Position numbers and translations under genes: made by a program. Positions 16,624-24,846 of a DNA stretch of 64,000 nt are shown here, piece by piece. Source of the DNA: Lachnospiraceae bacterium (GTDB taxonomy: Bacteria > Bacillota > Clostridia > Lachnospirales > Lachnospiraceae); NCBI GenBank assembly GCA_004556565.1, contig SFGN01000013.1, positions 1-64,000 of the forward strand, written 5' to 3'. Each line of letters starts with the position of its first letter. Positions within the stretch are counted from its first letter, which is position 1. The notes beneath the pieces were generated by a model that saw only the letters and a list, made by a program, of their open reading frames with translations, was not told where the DNA came from and searched no databases.

Positions 16624-17781
16624 ATGGAAATATATCTGGACAATTCGGCTACGACACGATGCTATCCGGAAGTAGGAAAGCTGGTATACCAGGTGATGTG
16701 CCAGGACTATGGAAATCCATCCTCCATGCACAGGAAAGGCATGGAAGCAGAGCACTATATACGGGATGCAAAAGAAACGATTTCGAAGACATTAAAAGTA
16801 TCGCCGAAGGAAATCTTTTTTACTTCGGGAGGTACAGAAAGTGATAATCTGGCGCTGATCGGGGCGGCCAGGGCAAACCGCAGGATGGGAAATCATCTGA
16901 TCACTTCCTCCATAGAACATCCTGCAATCCTGAATACGATGCGCTATCTGGAGGAGGAAGAGGGATTCCGTGTTACATGGCTTCCGGTCGATGCGGACGG
17001 CAGAATCAGTCTGGAGGCTTTGAAAGAGGCTCTCTGCAGAGAAACAATACTCGTTTCCGTTATGTATGTAAATAACGAAGTGGGTTCTGTCCAGCCTGTT
17101 GCAGAGGCTGCCAGGATCGTGAAAAATTATAATCCGAGAATTTTGTTCCACACGGATGCCGTACAGGGGTACGGGAAATATTATATTTATCCGAAACGTC
17201 TTGGAATTGACATGCTTTCTGCAAGCGGCCATAAAATTCACGGACCGAAAGGGGTCGGCTTTTTATATATTGGCGACAGAGTAAAAATAAAACCGGTCAT
17301 GTTCGGCGGCGGGCAGCAGAAAAACATCCGCTCCGGCACGGAAAATGTTCCGGGAATAGCGGGTCTGGGACTTGCGTCGGAGATGATTTATCAGGACCTG
17401 GAAGCGAAGGTCGAAAAAATGCGGGAACTGAAAGCCTATTTTATCGAAGGTATCCGGGGAATGGAACGGACGGTGATTCACGGGCTTTGCGATGAGAGCA
17501 GTGCACCCCATATAATAAGCGTGGGATTTGCGGGTGTGCGGAGTGAAGTCCTGCTTCATACACTGGAGGAGAAAGAGATTTATGTTTCAGCCGGTTCGGC
17601 ATGCGCCTCCAACCATCCTGCAATCAGCGGGGTACTCAAAGGTATCGGCGTCCCCAGAGAATACCTGGAATCGACGCTCAGGTTCAGCCTGTCGGAGTTT
17701 ACGACAAAAGAAGAAATTGACTGCACTCTGGAAACACTGTATAATTGTGTTCCAATGCTGCGGAGGTATACCCGCCATTAA
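16624..17781 (+). CDS. Cysteine desulfurase (NifS/IscS type)
   Basis: A 385-aa PLP enzyme that takes sulfur from cysteine as a persulfide. MEIYLDNSATTR is the typical start; SASGHKIHGPKG carries the PLP lysine, and the mobile catalytic cysteine is in SAGSACASNHPA. I start at ATG 16624, where this motif begins; the frame extends 13 codons upstream without a better site. thiI lies 33 bases downstream. This pair (like NifZ-ThiI of Bacillus) suggests that it is the sulfur donor for 4-thiouridine in tRNA rather than a general Fe-S assembly enzyme. Confidence 0.93.
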   Translation: MEIYLDNSATTRCYPEVGKLVYQVMCQDYGNPSSMHRKGMEAEHYIRDAKETISKTLKVSPKEIFFTSGGTESDNLALIGAARANRRMGNHLITSSIEHPAILNTMRYLEEEEGFRVTWLPVDADGRISLEALKEALCRETILVSVMYVNNEVGSVQPVAEAARIVKNYNPRILFHTDAVQGYGKYYIYPKRLGIDMLSASGHKIHGPKGVGFLYIGDRVKIKPVMFGGGQQKNIRSGTENVPGIAGLGLASEMIYQDLEAKVEKMRELKAYFIEGIRGMERTVIHGLCDESSAPHIISVGFAGVRSEVLLHTLEEKEIYVSAGSACASNHPAISGVLKGIGVPREYLESTLRFSLSEFTTKEEIDCTLETLYNCVPMLRRYTRH

Positions 17782-17814
17782 AGGCGGAAAGCTATAAGAC
17801 AAGGAGAAGAAGAT

Positions 17815-18996
17815 ATGGAATTTCATTCATTTCTGATAAAGTACGGGGAAATCGGAATCAAAGGGAAAAACAGGTATTTGTTTGAGGATGCCCTGGTCCG
17901 CCAGATTCGTTTTGCCCTGAAGGACGTGGACGGCTCTTTCTATGTGCACAAGGCGCAGGGACGTGTATATGTTGACTGTGAAGGTGCTTATGATTATGAG
18001 GAAACGGTTGAGAGTTTAAAGAGAGTATTTGGCATCGTGGGAATCTGCCCGGTCGTGCGTCTGGAAGATCAGGGATTTGAACAATTAAAAAAAGATGTCG
18101 CTGCATATATAGATGATGTTTATGAGAATAAGAATTTTTCTTTTAAGGTGGAGGCGAGAAGAAGCCGTAAGCAGTACCCGATGACATCTATGGAGATGAA
18201 CTGCAGCCTGGGCGAAGTGATTCTTGATACATTTCCGGAGACAAGAGTCGATGTGCATCATCCGGATGTACGCCTGAACGTAGAAGTAAGAGAAGAGATT
18301 TATTTGTATTCAGATATTATACCGGGACCGGGCGGAATGCCGGTGGGCACGAACGGAAGCGCAATGCTTCTTCTGTCGGGAGGAATCGACAGCCCGGTTG
18401 CCGGATATATGGTCTCAAAACGCGGCGTCGAGCTGGAGGCAACATATTTTCACGCGCCGCCGTACACAAGCGAGAGGGCAAAGGAAAAGGTCGTAGAGCT
18501 GGCAAGGCTTGTTTCCAGATATGCAGGACCGATCAAGCTCCATGTTGTTAGTTTTACGGACATCCAGCTTTACATTTATGAACAGTGCCCTCATGAAGAA
18601 CTGACAATAATCATGCGCCGCTATATGATGAGGATTGCGGAAGCGTTTGCAAAAAAAGACGGATGCCTTGGGCTTATCACAGGTGAAAGCATCGGACAGG
18701 TGGCAAGTCAGACGATGCAGAGCCTTCTGGCTACCAATGCAGTATGTACACTTCCGGTGTACCGTCCGCTGATCGGGTTTGATAAGAAAGAAATCGTTGA
18801 AATTTCGGAAAAAATCGATACGTATGAAACATCTATTCAGCCGTTTGAAGACTGCTGTACCATTTTCGTGGCAAAACATCCGGTCACGAAACCGAATCTG
18901 GAATGGATCGAGCGTTCTGAACTGAAGCTCGCGGAAAAAATAGACGAGCTGGTGCAGACAGCGATTGATACAGTGGAAATTATTGAAGTGAAGTAA
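17815..18996 (+). CDS. thiI: tRNA 4-thiouridine synthase ThiI
   Basis: A 393-aa enzyme that thiolates U8 of tRNA using ATP and persulfide sulfur. An N-terminal ferredoxin-like and THUMP region is followed by the PP-loop ATP-binding motif LLSGGIDSPVAGYM and TGESIGQVASQTMQSL. There is no C-terminal rhodanese domain, as in the short Bacillus-type enzyme that relies on a dedicated desulfurase, here encoded just upstream. AAGGAGAAG precedes the start. The stop codon lies inside the terminal repeat of an inserted 168-bp element; the duplicated target shows that the ancestral end was also Glu-Val-Lys-stop. Confidence 0.95.
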   Translation: MEFHSFLIKYGEIGIKGKNRYLFEDALVRQIRFALKDVDGSFYVHKAQGRVYVDCEGAYDYEETVESLKRVFGIVGICPVVRLEDQGFEQLKKDVAAYIDDVYENKNFSFKVEARRSRKQYPMTSMEMNCSLGEVILDTFPETRVDVHHPDVRLNVEVREEIYLYSDIIPGPGGMPVGTNGSAMLLLSGGIDSPVAGYMVSKRGVELEATYFHAPPYTSERAKEKVVELARLVSRYAGPIKLHVVSFTDIQLYIYEQCPHEELTIIMRRYMMRIAEAFAKKDGCLGLITGESIGQVASQTMQSLLATNAVCTLPVYRPLIGFDKKEIVEISEKIDTYETSIQPFEDCCTIFVAKHPVTKPNLEWIERSELKLAEKIDELVQTAIDTVEIIEVK

Positions 18997-19160
18997 CAGT
19001 TCAGCCATAATCGAAAAGGTGTGCAAATCATGCTTGCATGAAAGAGTACGCCGCATCGATTATGAGCTTAGCGCCTGAAAATGAGCAAAAATAGCTGCGA
19101 AGCAGCGGAAAGCACAGCACCAGAGGTGCGTTTTGCGAATGGCGCGTGCTGAACTGTTAC
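18993..19160. mobile_element. 168-bp MITE-like element in the thiI stop codon (copy A of the hairpin repeat family)
   Basis: Perfect 12-bp inverted ends GTAACAGTTCAG (18993-19004) and CTGAACTGTTAC (19149-19160) are flanked by perfect 8-base direct repeats GAAGTGAA (18985-18992, 19161-19168). No gene is inside. It contains a long hairpin (CATAATCGA with TCGATTATG) around a conserved inner TCATGCTTGCATGA hairpin, a conserved GAGCTTAGCGCC block, and a second hairpin AGCTGCGAAGCAGC. Related sequence occurs at 44903-45031 (opposite orientation) and 9614-9671. The ends and 8-bp duplication resemble IS66-family insertions (inference). Confidence 0.88.
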
Positions 19161-19179
19161 GAAGTGAAATAATGAAGAA

Positions 19180-19209
19180 AAGGCTGCCTCAACTGAGACA
19201 GCCTTAAAA
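19180..19209. terminator. Bidirectional terminator between thiI and the HPr-like gene
   Basis: AAGGCTG (19180-19186) pairs with CAGCCTT (19199-19205), extended by CTC/GAG inside one mismatch. It lies between convergent genes. Confidence 0.65.
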
Positions 19210-19221
19210 TTCGGGTAATAG

Positions 19222-19455
19222 TTATTTGATGATGTAAGCGTCCAGAGCAGTGAGGATATCATCCAGGTCGCTGTCAGCATGAATGTTAAGATCAATAGGT
19301 TTTGAAAGGTCTAAACTGAAAATGCCCATGATGGACTTTGCATCAATCACATATCTGCCGGATACCAGGTCAAAATCATTATCGTACTTGGTAATTACAT
19401 TTACAAAGGATTTTACTTTGTCGATCGAATTTAAAGAAATCTGTACTGTTTTCAT
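19222..19455 (-). CDS. HPr-like protein lacking the phosphorylatable histidine
   Basis: A 77-aa protein with the size and overall pattern of HPr, the phosphocarrier of the sugar phosphotransferase system. The region of the regulatory serine is kept (DAKSIMGIFSLDLS, like the Ser46 loop). Around position 15, however, it reads SLNSIDKVKSFV, with no histidine to accept phosphate from enzyme I. It therefore cannot carry phosphate in the usual way and may act as a regulator, like the Crh protein of Bacillus. AAGGAGG and a good promoter (19504-19532) precede it; it is transcribed alone. Confidence 0.8.
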   Translation of the reverse strand: MKTVQISLNSIDKVKSFVNVITKYDNDFDLVSGRYVIDAKSIMGIFSLDLSKPIDLNIHADSDLDDILTALDAYIIK

Positions 19456-19503
19456 TATGGAATACCTCCTTGAAATAATGTTCAGAGCCTGTGCTCTACG
19501 TTT

Positions 19504-19532
19504 ATTCTACGAGATACAAGTATAAAAGTCAA
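19504..19532 (-). promoter_or_regulatory. Promoter of the HPr-like gene
   Basis: On the minus strand TTGACT (19527-19532), a 17-base spacer and TAGAAT (19504-19509), about 50 bases before the start codon. Confidence 0.7.
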
Positions 19533-19660
19533 GAAAGCAACAGGAAAAATTTAGGTGGTGGTTTGGGTGTGAACAGCAGCGCTGCAGCTTATAGGTGGGC
19601 ATCAGTGCGTCTGCGGATAAAAAGACTGTATTAAGAAAATGGACAGGAGTTGAGAAATTT

Positions 19661-20989
19661 ATGAAAAAAGTGGCGCTTCATAATCTGGGGTGTAAGGTGA
19701 ATGCTTATGAAACAGAAGCGATGCAGCAGATGCTGGAGAGAGAAGGGTATGAGATCGTCCCGTTTCAGGAAGGGGCAGACATTTATATAATCAATACCTG
19801 TACCGTTACCAATATTGCGGACCGGAAATCAAGGCAGATGCTGCACCGTGCTAGGAAAATGAATCCGGACGCTATTGTGGTGGCGACGGGATGTTACGTG
19901 CAGGCACAGGAGGATGAAAACCATCCCGCGGATCCATGTATCGACATCATCATCGGTAATAATAAAAAGAAGGATCTGATATCAGTACTTAAGGCTTATG
20001 AAAACAGAAAAGCCCAAAAAGAAGTGATCGATATCGGTCACACGACGGAGTATGAGGAACTAAAGCTTACAAAGACGGGGGAACATACCCGCGCATATAT
20101 CAAAGTTCAGGACGGATGCAATCAGTTCTGTTCTTATTGTATTATTCCCTTTGCAAGGGGGCGCGTAAGGAGCAGGAAGCCGGAGGATGTGGTATCAGAA
20201 GTTTCCCGTCTTGCAGAAAACGGATATCAGGAGGTCGTGCTGACAGGAATCCATCTGAGCTCATATGGCATTGATCTGAGAAATGAAGCTGAGGAAAACG
20301 AAACGGAACCGGACGGCAGCGGACATCCGGATTTATTGTCGCTGATTCTTAAAGTGCATGAGGTTGAAGGAATACAGCGTATCAGGCTGGGCTCCCTTGA
20401 GCCGCGGATTATCACTGAGAGATTCGTACGGACTATTGCATCTCTGCCGAAAATATGCCCGCATTTCCATCTGTCTCTTCAGAGCGGGTGTGATGTGACG
20501 CTTAGGAGGATGAACCGAAGATACACAAGTGCGGAATATTATGAAAAATGTGAGCTGCTGCGGGAATATTTTGACAATCCTGCGCTTACTACAGACATAA
20601 TCGTGGGATTTCCCGGGGAGACAGAAGAAGAGTTTGCGGCATCAAAGGCTTTTGTCGATAAGGTTAATTTTTATGAAACGCATATTTTTAAGTATTCTAA
20701 AAGGGAAGGGACAAAAGCTGCAGTTATGGAGAATCAGATTCCGGAAACCGTGAAAACAAAAAGAAGTGCTGAGATGATCGAACTCGGCAGAATAAAACAG
20801 GCTGAATATGAAAAAAGTTTTCTGGGAAAAGAAGTGGAAGTGCTTGTTGAAGAACAGATCCATGAACAAGGGCGAAGCGTGTTTATCGGCCATACAAAGG
20901 AATATCTGAAGGTCAGGCTGGATGCGGAGGAGAATCTGGAGAATCAGATTGTCAGTATTGTGCTGGATGAGCGGCATCTTACGACTTGA
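19661..20989 (+). CDS. mtaB: tRNA t6A37 methylthiotransferase (MiaB-like)
   Basis: A 442-aa radical SAM enzyme that adds a methylthio group to t6A37 in tRNAs reading ANN codons. The UPF0004 domain starts at VALHNLGCKVNAYETE; the radical SAM cysteines are in QDGCNQFCSYCIIPFARGR, typical for the MtaB branch; a TRAM domain ends the protein. I start at ATG 19661 because it begins the conserved domain and AGGAG lies upstream; the frame is open to 19595. Confidence 0.93.
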   Translation: MKKVALHNLGCKVNAYETEAMQQMLEREGYEIVPFQEGADIYIINTCTVTNIADRKSRQMLHRARKMNPDAIVVATGCYVQAQEDENHPADPCIDIIIGNNKKKDLISVLKAYENRKAQKEVIDIGHTTEYEELKLTKTGEHTRAYIKVQDGCNQFCSYCIIPFARGRVRSRKPEDVVSEVSRLAENGYQEVVLTGIHLSSYGIDLRNEAEENETEPDGSGHPDLLSLILKVHEVEGIQRIRLGSLEPRIITERFVRTIASLPKICPHFHLSLQSGCDVTLRRMNRRYTSAEYYEKCELLREYFDNPALTTDIIVGFPGETEEEFAASKAFVDKVNFYETHIFKYSKREGTKAAVMENQIPETVKTKRSAEMIELGRIKQAEYEKSFLGKEVEVLVEEQIHEQGRSVFIGHTKEYLKVRLDAEENLENQIVSIVLDERHLTT

Positions 20990-21036
20990 TCTGCTTTTTG
21001 TCACAGGCATATTGGAGAAAAAACGCTTCCTGTTAC

Positions 21037-21130
21037 AGTCCGTATTCTAACCACCGCCTATATGTACACTCGCCGTGCTGGTTCACTCAGGTTTAGCACT
21101 TCGTGCCAAGACCGCTTTATCGGTGAACTG
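21037..21130. other. Structured intergenic DNA behind mtaB
   Basis: This stretch (part of the 385-base gap 20990-21374) has GTTCAC (21081-21086) facing GTGAAC (21123-21128) around a GCAC-TTC-GTGC hairpin (21096-21106). The right side reads GGTGAACTGTTAT, resembling the end of the 168-bp element, so it may be a decayed relative. No gene is visible. The rest of the gap holds the promoter at 21153 and a leader of about 190 bases with no clear feature. Confidence 0.35.
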
Positions 21131-21152
21131 TTATGGAATATTAAAATATGCA

Positions 21153-21181
21153 TTGAATTTTGTATAAATTTATATTAAAAT
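21153..21181 (+). promoter_or_regulatory. Promoter of the ireB-ruvX operon
   Basis: TTGAAT (21153-21158), a 17-base spacer and TAAAAT (21176-21181). The start codon of ireB is about 190 bases on. Confidence 0.55.
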
Positions 21182-21374
21182 GTTAAATAGGGTGTCTGGC
21201 AGTATTGCCGGATTTATACGCATCAAGGGCATTTCCCGATTTAGAAGCGTAATGGATTCACCGTCCGGAAGGAAATGACGGGCGGTGCAGCAGGAAACTT
21301 GTAAACAATTGTACGCCAATGAAAGATAGGGCAGAAACAGGCAGAAATTAGGCAAAAGAAATGGAGGGAAAGAC

Positions 21375-21638
21375 ATGGGCGATTTGAGTAATACACAATT
21401 CTTCCAGGTTGAGCCGGGACCGCAGATTTCAGCGAAGGATATTCTGGAGATTGTGTATAAAGCATTGAAAGAAAAAGGGTATAATCCTGTCAACCAGATC
21501 GTTGGTTACATTATGTCCGGAGACCCAACCTATATAACCAGCTATAACGGGGCGCGGAGTCTTGTTATGAAGGTGGAGAGGGACGAGCTTGTGGAAGAGC
21601 TGCTGAAATCGTATATTAAAAGCAACTCATGGGAATAA
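21375..21638 (+). CDS. IreB family regulatory phosphoprotein (UPF0297)
   Basis: An 87-aa protein of the UPF0297/IreB family, recognised from FQVEPGPQISAKDILEIVYK, the GYNPVNQIVGYIMSGDPTYI core and SLVMKVERDE. In Enterococcus IreB is phosphorylated by the Ser/Thr kinase IreK and affects cephalosporin resistance. The order IreB, RuvX, DUF1292 is conserved across Firmicutes, usually behind alaS, which is absent here. AATGGAGGG precedes the start. Confidence 0.92.
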   Translation: MGDLSNTQFFQVEPGPQISAKDILEIVYKALKEKGYNPVNQIVGYIMSGDPTYITSYNGARSLVMKVERDELVEELLKSYIKSNSWE

Positions 21639-21644
21639 TACACA

Positions 21645-22103
21645 ATGAGAGTAATAGGACTTGATTACGGGACGAAGACGGTAGGTGTGGCAATCAGCGA
21701 CGCACTGGGACTGACTGCACAGGCGGTTGAAACAATTGAGAGAAAAGAGGAGAACAAACTGAGGCGTACCTGTGCCCGCATTGAGGAACTGATCCGCGAG
21801 TATGGGGTGGATCGTATCGTGCTGGGATTTCCCAAGCATATGAACAATGATATTGGTGAGCGTGCAGAGAAGGCACTGGAATTCGGAAAGATGCTGAAAA
21901 GACGTACAGGTCTGGAAGTTATTATGTGGGATGAACGCCTGACAACAGTTGCTGCGGAACGTGTATTGATCGAAAGCAACGTAAGGCGTGAGAACAGAAA
22001 AAAGTATATCGATAAAATTGCTGCGGTATTTATTCTTCAGGGATACCTGGATTCTGTTTCTGCCGGGGACGGCACATCAGGATGGCATCCGGAAGAAAAC
22101 TGA
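21645..22103 (+). CDS. ruvX: Holliday junction resolvase-like protein RuvX (YqgF)
   Basis: A 152-aa RNase H-fold protein: [19 protein letters not shown] with the first acidic residue, [12 protein letters not shown] with [11 protein letters not shown], and a late [11 protein letters not shown] motif. The family acts on pre-16S rRNA ends and is also described as a possible junction resolvase. It starts 7 bases behind ireB, so the two are co-translated. Confidence 0.94.
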   Translation: MRVIGLDYGTKTVGVAISDALGLTAQAVETIERKEENKLRRTCARIEELIREYGVDRIVLGFPKHMNNDIGERAEKALEFGKMLKRRTGLEVIMWDERLTTVAAERVLIESNVRRENRKKYIDKIAAVFILQGYLDSVSAGDGTSGWHPEEN

Positions 22104-22119
22104 GAATAAGGGGATTTTT

Positions 22120-22386
22120 ATGGAAAAGATTACATTTACATTTGACGGGATGGATGAGACAGCAGAATTTTATGTGCTGGAGCAGACAATGATTAATGGC
22201 TGTAACTATATTCTGGTAACGGATTCCGATTCTGACGAAGATGACGCAGAATGTATGATTTTGAAGGATACCGGACTGGGATCAGAACAGGATACCGTTT
22301 ATGAGATAGTAGAAGACGATACAGAACTGGCTGCAGTATCTAAGGTGTTTGAAGAATTATTGGAGGACATTGATATTACAATGTAA
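22120..22386 (+). CDS. DUF1292 family protein (YrzB-like)
   Basis: An 88-aa, very acidic protein of the DUF1292 family, with the usual pattern of a short beta region (ITFTFDGMDETAEFYVLEQT, YILVTDSD) and an acidic tail. Its function is unknown. The start at ATG 22120 has AAGGGG upstream; the longer frame from 21988 lies inside ruvX. Third gene of the conserved ireB-ruvX-DUF1292 set. Confidence 0.85.
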   Translation: MEKITFTFDGMDETAEFYVLEQTMINGCNYILVTDSDSDEDDAECMILKDTGLGSEQDTVYEIVEDDTELAAVSKVFEELLEDIDITM

Positions 22387-22507
22387 AAAACGGATCTGCC
22401 GGTGGCCTGCTGATGCAGGTGATGTTTTATAACCGGCTGCCTCACTGACGCAGATGTATGGCGCGTACGGACAACTGCTGATACATAGTTATGGAGGTGT
22501 ATATTTT

Positions 22508-24178
22508 TTGAAGAAAGGAACTAACAGAAAACTGCGCATTATTCCGCTGGGCGGACTTGAGCAGATTGGAATGAATATAACTGCCTTTGAATATGAAGAC
22601 AGTATTGTTGTAGTAGATTGTGGACTTGCATTTCCGGAAGATGACATGCTGGGAATAGATCTTGTGATTCCTGATGTCACATATTTAAAAGATAATATAG
22701 AGAAGGTCAAAGGATTCGTGATCACTCACGGACATGAGGACCATATCGGGGCATTGCCCTATATCCTGAAAGATTTGAATTTGCCTATTTATGCCACAAA
22801 GCTTACAATGGGAATCATCGAAAATAAGCTGAAAGAGCATAATCTGATGCGTTCCACAAGGCGTAAAGTCGTGCAGCATGGTCAGTCGATCAATCTTGGG
22901 AAATTCAGAATCGAATTTATTAAGACAAATCATAGCATTCAGGACGCTTCCGCACTGGCAATTTATTCACCGGCAGGTATTGTCGTGCATACGGGAGATT
23001 TCAAAGTAGATTACACACCGGTGTTCGGAGATGCGATTGACCTGCAGAGATTTGGGGAGATCGGGAAAAAGGGCGTGCTGGCGCTGATGTCAGACAGTAC
23101 TAACGCGGAGCGTAAAGGGTTCACGCAGTCAGAAAAGACGGTCGGCATAACATTTGACCACATTTTTGCGGAGCACCAGAACAGACGTATTATTATTGCT
23201 ACATTCGCGTCAAATGTAGATCGTGTGCAGCAGATTATTAATTCCGCATATAAATATGGCAGGAAGGTTGTCGTAGAGGGACGAAGCATGGTAAATATTA
23301 TCTCCACCGCTTCTGAACTGGGATATCTGAACGTGCCGGAACACACGCTGATCGAGATTGATGAGATGCGGAATTATCCGCCGGAGAAGATGGTACTAAT
23401 CACGACAGGCAGCCAGGGCGAATCTATGGCGGCATTGTCGCGTATGGCGGCAGATGTGCACAGAAAGGTGAGCATTCAGCCGAATGATACCATTATTTTC
23501 AGTTCGAACCCGATTCCGGGGAATGAAAAATCTGTTTCCCGTGTAATCAATGAGCTTTCTGCAAAAGGGGCTAATGTGATTTTCCAGGATGCGCATGTTT
23601 CCGGACATGCCTGCCAGGAAGAACTGAAATTGATTTATTCACTTGTGAGACCGAAATATGCGATTCCGGTGCATGGTGAATACCGTCATTTGAAAGCGAA
23701 TTCAGAGATCGCAATGTCACTTGGAATTCCGAAAGAAAATGTATTTATCCTTCAGTCGGGGGATGTGCTTGAATTGAGCGATGATTCGGCAAAGGTTGCA
23801 GATAAAGTTCATACAGGGGCGATTCTGGTAGACGGGCTCGGTGTGGGCGATGTAGGAAATATCGTTCTGCGTGACCGCCAGCATCTGGCACAGGATGGGA
23901 TTATTATTGTTGTCATGACATTAGAAAAAGGAACGAACCGTCTCCTGGCAGGACCGGATATTGTATCCAGAGGCTTTGTCTACGTGAGAGAATCCGAGGG
24001 TCTGATGGAGGAAGCAAGACAAGTGGTTTCTGATGTCCTGGATAAATGTCTGTCAGGGCGTTATGTGGACTGGAACAGAATTAAGATGTCCATCAGAGAT
24101 GGAATGAATGATTATATCTGGAAAAAGACAAAGAGAAGACCAATGATTATTCCGATTATTATGGATGTGGAAGTGTAG
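22508..24178 (+). CDS. rnj: Ribonuclease J
   Basis: A 556-aa metallo-beta-lactamase-fold RNase with endonuclease and 5' exonuclease activity in mRNA decay and rRNA maturation. The zinc motif THGHEDHIG is near residue 72, HTGDFKVDYTPV and DSTNAERKG follow (beta-CASP domain in the middle), and HVSGHACQEE with PVHGEYRHL near 370-400. I choose TTG 22508 because GGAGG lies 10 bases upstream and the length then equals the usual 555; the frame is open to 22454. Only one RNase J is in this window. Confidence 0.94.
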   Translation: MKKGTNRKLRIIPLGGLEQIGMNITAFEYEDSIVVVDCGLAFPEDDMLGIDLVIPDVTYLKDNIEKVKGFVITHGHEDHIGALPYILKDLNLPIYATKLTMGIIENKLKEHNLMRSTRRKVVQHGQSINLGKFRIEFIKTNHSIQDASALAIYSPAGIVVHTGDFKVDYTPVFGDAIDLQRFGEIGKKGVLALMSDSTNAERKGFTQSEKTVGITFDHIFAEHQNRRIIIATFASNVDRVQQIINSAYKYGRKVVVEGRSMVNIISTASELGYLNVPEHTLIEIDEMRNYPPEKMVLITTGSQGESMAALSRMAADVHRKVSIQPNDTIIFSSNPIPGNEKSVSRVINELSAKGANVIFQDAHVSGHACQEELKLIYSLVRPKYAIPVHGEYRHLKANSEIAMSLGIPKENVFILQSGDVLELSDDSAKVADKVHTGAILVDGLGVGDVGNIVLRDRQHLAQDGIIIVVMTLEKGTNRLLAGPDIVSRGFVYVRESEGLMEEARQVVSDVLDKCLSGRYVDWNRIKMSIRDGMNDYIWKKTKRRPMIIPIIMDVEV

Positions 24179-24180
24179 AT

Positions 24181-24846
24181 ATGATAGTAGATGAACGGAT
24201 TGTGACATTCATCAATTCGTTGGAGACAGAGAACAGTATCATATTGGAAGACATTGAAAAAGAAGCTCTCGCAGCGTCTGTGCCGATTATCCGTAAAGAG
24301 ATGCAGAGCTTTCTCAAAGTGCTTTTGAGCATACAAAAACCTACGTGCATCCTCGAAGTGGGGACCGCAGTAGGTTTCTCTGCGCTATTGATGAGTGAAT
24401 ATGCGCCGCAAGGCTGTACAATAACAACTATAGAAAATTATGAAAAAAGAATACCGATAGCCCGCGAAAATTTCAGACGGGCGGGAAAAGAAGGGCAGAT
24501 TACGTTGATAGAAGGAGATGCCGCAGAAGTCCTGAAAAAGCTGGGCGGGACATATGATTTTATTTTTATGGATGCGGCAAAGGCACAGTATATCCATTAT
24601 CTGCCGGAAGTGCTGCGCCTGCTGAAGGACGGAGGGGTGCTGGTGTCTGATAACTGCCTTCAGGAGGGAAATGTGATTGAATCCCGTTTCGCGGTGGAGA
24701 GAAGAGACCGTACCATTCATGCAAGGATGCGGGAGTATTTATATGAAATCAAGCACAACGAACAATTGATCACATCCATACTTCCGCTGGGAGACGGAGT
24801 GGCGGTCAGCGTAAAGAGAGGAGAAACAAATGGCAAGACATCCTGA
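24181..24846 (+). CDS. trmR: tRNA 5-hydroxyuridine methyltransferase, TrmR-like
   Basis: A 221-aa class I SAM methyltransferase of the COMT-like group. Motif I is EVGTAVGFSALLMSEY; the metal and substrate region has MDAAKAQYIHYLPEV and SDNCLQEGNV. In Bacillus the orthologue TrmR (YrrM) methylates ho5U34 to mo5U in tRNA wobble position. It overlaps the U32 gene behind it by 17 bases, the family that makes ho5U, which supports this over a generic O-methyltransferase. It starts 3 bases behind RNase J. Confidence 0.82.
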   Translation: MIVDERIVTFINSLETENSIILEDIEKEALAASVPIIRKEMQSFLKVLLSIQKPTCILEVGTAVGFSALLMSEYAPQGCTITTIENYEKRIPIARENFRRAGKEGQITLIEGDAAEVLKKLGGTYDFIFMDAAKAQYIHYLPEVLRLLKDGGVLVSDNCLQEGNVIESRFAVERRDRTIHARMREYLYEIKHNEQLITSILPLGDGVAVSVKRGETNGKTS

